Assembly (NCBI GenBank): GCA_900095095.1
Contig: FMBT01000524.1
Coordinates: forward strand, 1-64,000
Direction: 5' to 3'
Source: Fragilariopsis cylindrus CCMP1102
Lineage: Eukaryota > Bacillariophyta > Bacillariophyceae > Bacillariales > Bacillariaceae
Length of the DNA stretch: 64,000 nucleotides
Shown here: piece after piece, positions 62,336 to 64,000 of the stretch
Position numbering within the stretch: the first letter of the stretch is position 1
How the letters are laid out: each line of letters begins with the position of its first letter
Made by a program: the position numbers and the translations under genes
The notes under the pieces: generated by a model
Seen by the model: the letters and a program-made list of their open reading frames with translations, nothing else
Databases searched by the model: none
What the model was told of the DNA's origin: nothing

Positions 62336-63879
62336 ATGAATCTGTCATCATCCGCTATCGCATTGCTGGTAATAGCAGCGGGACATAAAGTTATGGCTTG
62401 GGCACCGGCACCAGCAGTATCGATAACGACACGGACGACTACTCCAGGCAGTACTTCTCAATTATCTATATCGTCGGGAGCATTACCGTGTCGTCCTATT
62501 GGGATCGGTCATGCTAGTCCAAAAACGATTGTTACTAATTCTGATTTAGAATCGGTTGTTGAAACGAATGATGAATGGATTGCTCAACGAACTGGGATAA
62601 GTCAACGTAGAGTATTAACAGCAGGAGAAAAATTACGTGATTTGGGTATCTCGGCAGCGAAGAATGCGATAGAGATGGCAGGAATAACAGCAGAAGAAAT
62701 TGATGTTGTTATCTGTGCAACATCTAGTCCAGAAGATATGTTTGGTGACGCAACAGCAATTGCAGCAGAAATTGGTTGTTCGACAGAAACTATGGCATTT
62801 GATCTAACGGCAGCATGTTCCGGATTTTTATTTGCTACCGTAACAGCTGGACAATACCTATCAACACCGAATACAAAATTAAAAAATGCATTAGTTCTAG
62901 GTGCCGATGCTTTGTCGCGAGTGGTCGATTGGGATGATCGGAATGCATGTATTCTATTTGGTGATGGTGCAGGTGCGATGGTACTAACAAATCAAAAAGA
63001 TAGTGACGACGATGAGAACGATGATATTGTACCAGGTATACTAGGATATGCTGCACATTCTAACGGACACGGATATGCCGATCTAAATTGTGTGTAAGTA
63101 CAATGTACATGAGCTGATGTAGTGAATAGTTGGTCGTTCTATCTTTGGTTTGGAACTGAGGAGATTCAGAGAAAGCAATTATTGCCTCGATTTTCTATGC
63201 AAGAAGCTTACAGATAGCAAGCACGGAAAGATAGATATATAGACTCATTCGTTCATTCCGTACAATACACTCCTCTTTTCTTTCTCGTTCCTTCCTATTA
63301 TTCTCTCACCTATTTTCATATTTCTTCCTACATCGATATTCTTCGATCACAAAAACAAACTCACACACTATCACAAACACAAACACATCAACTATAATGA
63401 CAACAACCTATTTTTTAAATCTAAAATAAAACAATTGTGCAACTACTACAACAAACAAATACAGATATAATGGAACACCCCGACCAGTCTCAACACCTGT
63501 ACCTATCACATTAGAATCATCTGGATATGATTCAATGACAATGAATGGTCAGAATGTATACAAATTTGCAACACGTGAGGTACCCCGTGTCGTTTCGGAG
63601 GCATTAGAGGAAGCTAATATGACACCAGATGATATTGATTGGTTATTGTTACATCAAGCTAATATCCGGATTATGCAAACAGTCGCGAAACGATTAAAAA
63701 TCCCAGAGGAAAAAATCATTACGAACCTAGCAGATTATGGTAATACATCGGCTGGATCGATCCCAATTGCATTAAGTGAAGCTGTACGGTCAGGACAAGT
63801 AAAGAAGGGAGATATCATCGCCACTGCCGGATTTGTGCTGGGATTGTCATGGGGGTCAGCCATCATGAGATGGGGTTAA
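62336..63879 (+). CDS. fabH: Plastid 3-oxoacyl-ACP synthase III (FabH), two exons
   Basis: Exons 62336-63093 and 63465-63879 are joined by a 371-nt intron (GTAAGT...CAG) in frame, giving 390 residues. The presequence [26 protein letters not shown] is a signal peptide with Trp at the cleavage site, an accepted variant of the diatom plastid motif. The mature part begins [20 protein letters not shown]. The catalytic triad is Cys in [12 protein letters not shown], His in [10 protein letters not shown] and Asn in [28 protein letters not shown] and [17 protein letters not shown] are family landmarks. It starts fatty-acid synthesis by condensing acetyl-CoA with malonyl-ACP. An Asp-rich insert (DSDDDENDD) lies near residue 225. 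Confidence 0.95.
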
Positions 63880-64000
63880 ATTTCAGATTTTTTTTTGGTA
63901 AAACGAACCAAGAAAGAAGAGGAAAAAGAAAGAAAGCTACTCTAATCTAACTAAAACAGGAAATCCTTTTCAATATAAAAAGATCAATGAATAACAACAT

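Noticed and set aside
1-64000. tRNA or rRNA genes
   Set aside because: A search by eye for B-box-like GGTTCGA motifs with cloverleaf arms gave no convincing candidate; a covariance-model scan was not possible.

Overview
The window reads as nuclear DNA of a diatom (stramenopile), probably a pennate one. It is AT-rich, with compact genes, few short GT-AG introns, and proteins full of Asn, Asp, Gln, Ser and Thr runs. Several proteins carry the bipartite plastid presequence of diatoms: a signal peptide followed at the cleavage site by Phe or Trp (NAF-V, TAF-I, MAW-AP). Other diatom traits are helicase-associated-repeat proteins, a VTC polyphosphate polymerase, and a Cys-rich surface protein. I found no rRNA, tRNA or CRISPR array. 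Species cannot be named from sequence alone.

Layout. 1-1.87 kb: no gene recognised. 1.87-8.8 kb: a HAD-family nucleotidase-like hydrolase (-), a myristoylated, polyQ-bearing 2-oxoglutarate oxygenase (+), and EMC5 (-). 9.5-16.5 kb: two spliced minus-strand genes, VTC4 (polyphosphate synthesis) and a sterol glucosyltransferase. 17.1-22.5 kb: an eight-repeat HA-domain protein (+) facing an amino-acid transporter (-). 22.5-31 kb is the accessory part. It holds a long intact tyrosine-recombinase (Crypton-like) ORF, MITEs, several dispersed repeats and a second partial block lacking the recombinase. It also holds one membrane protein gene with a frame change at a run of nine A. 31-41 kb: prolyl 4-hydroxylase, mitoferrin-like carrier, Cys-rich repeat surface protein and a small two-helix membrane protein. 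41.7-50.3 kb: an HCF173-like plastid protein, a Golgi-type sulfotransferase and an RluA-type pseudouridine synthase. 51.5-55 kb: a small secreted protein and a large acidic protein. 55.7-57.7 kb: two adjacent damaged genes, a RAD5/HLTF-like SNF2 fragment and a MYND-finger gene. 58.2-64 kb: a degenerate mitochondrial-type cyclophilin and a head-to-head pair of plastid type II fatty-acid synthase genes, KAS I (FabB type) and KAS III (FabH).

The best candidates for something new are: (1) the Crypton-like recombinase with its flanking repeats and the matching recombinase-less block 2.5 kb away; (2) the divergent KAS I/KAS III pair sharing one 785-bp intergenic region; (3) the Cys-rich repeat protein with a likely GPI tail; (4) the oxygenase with a myristoyl/palmitoyl-type N terminus; (5) a palindromic TACTGTA/TACAGTA motif that recurs upstream of many genes. 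The intron structures given here were read by eye from GT-AG signals and reading-frame continuity and have not been tested against transcripts.
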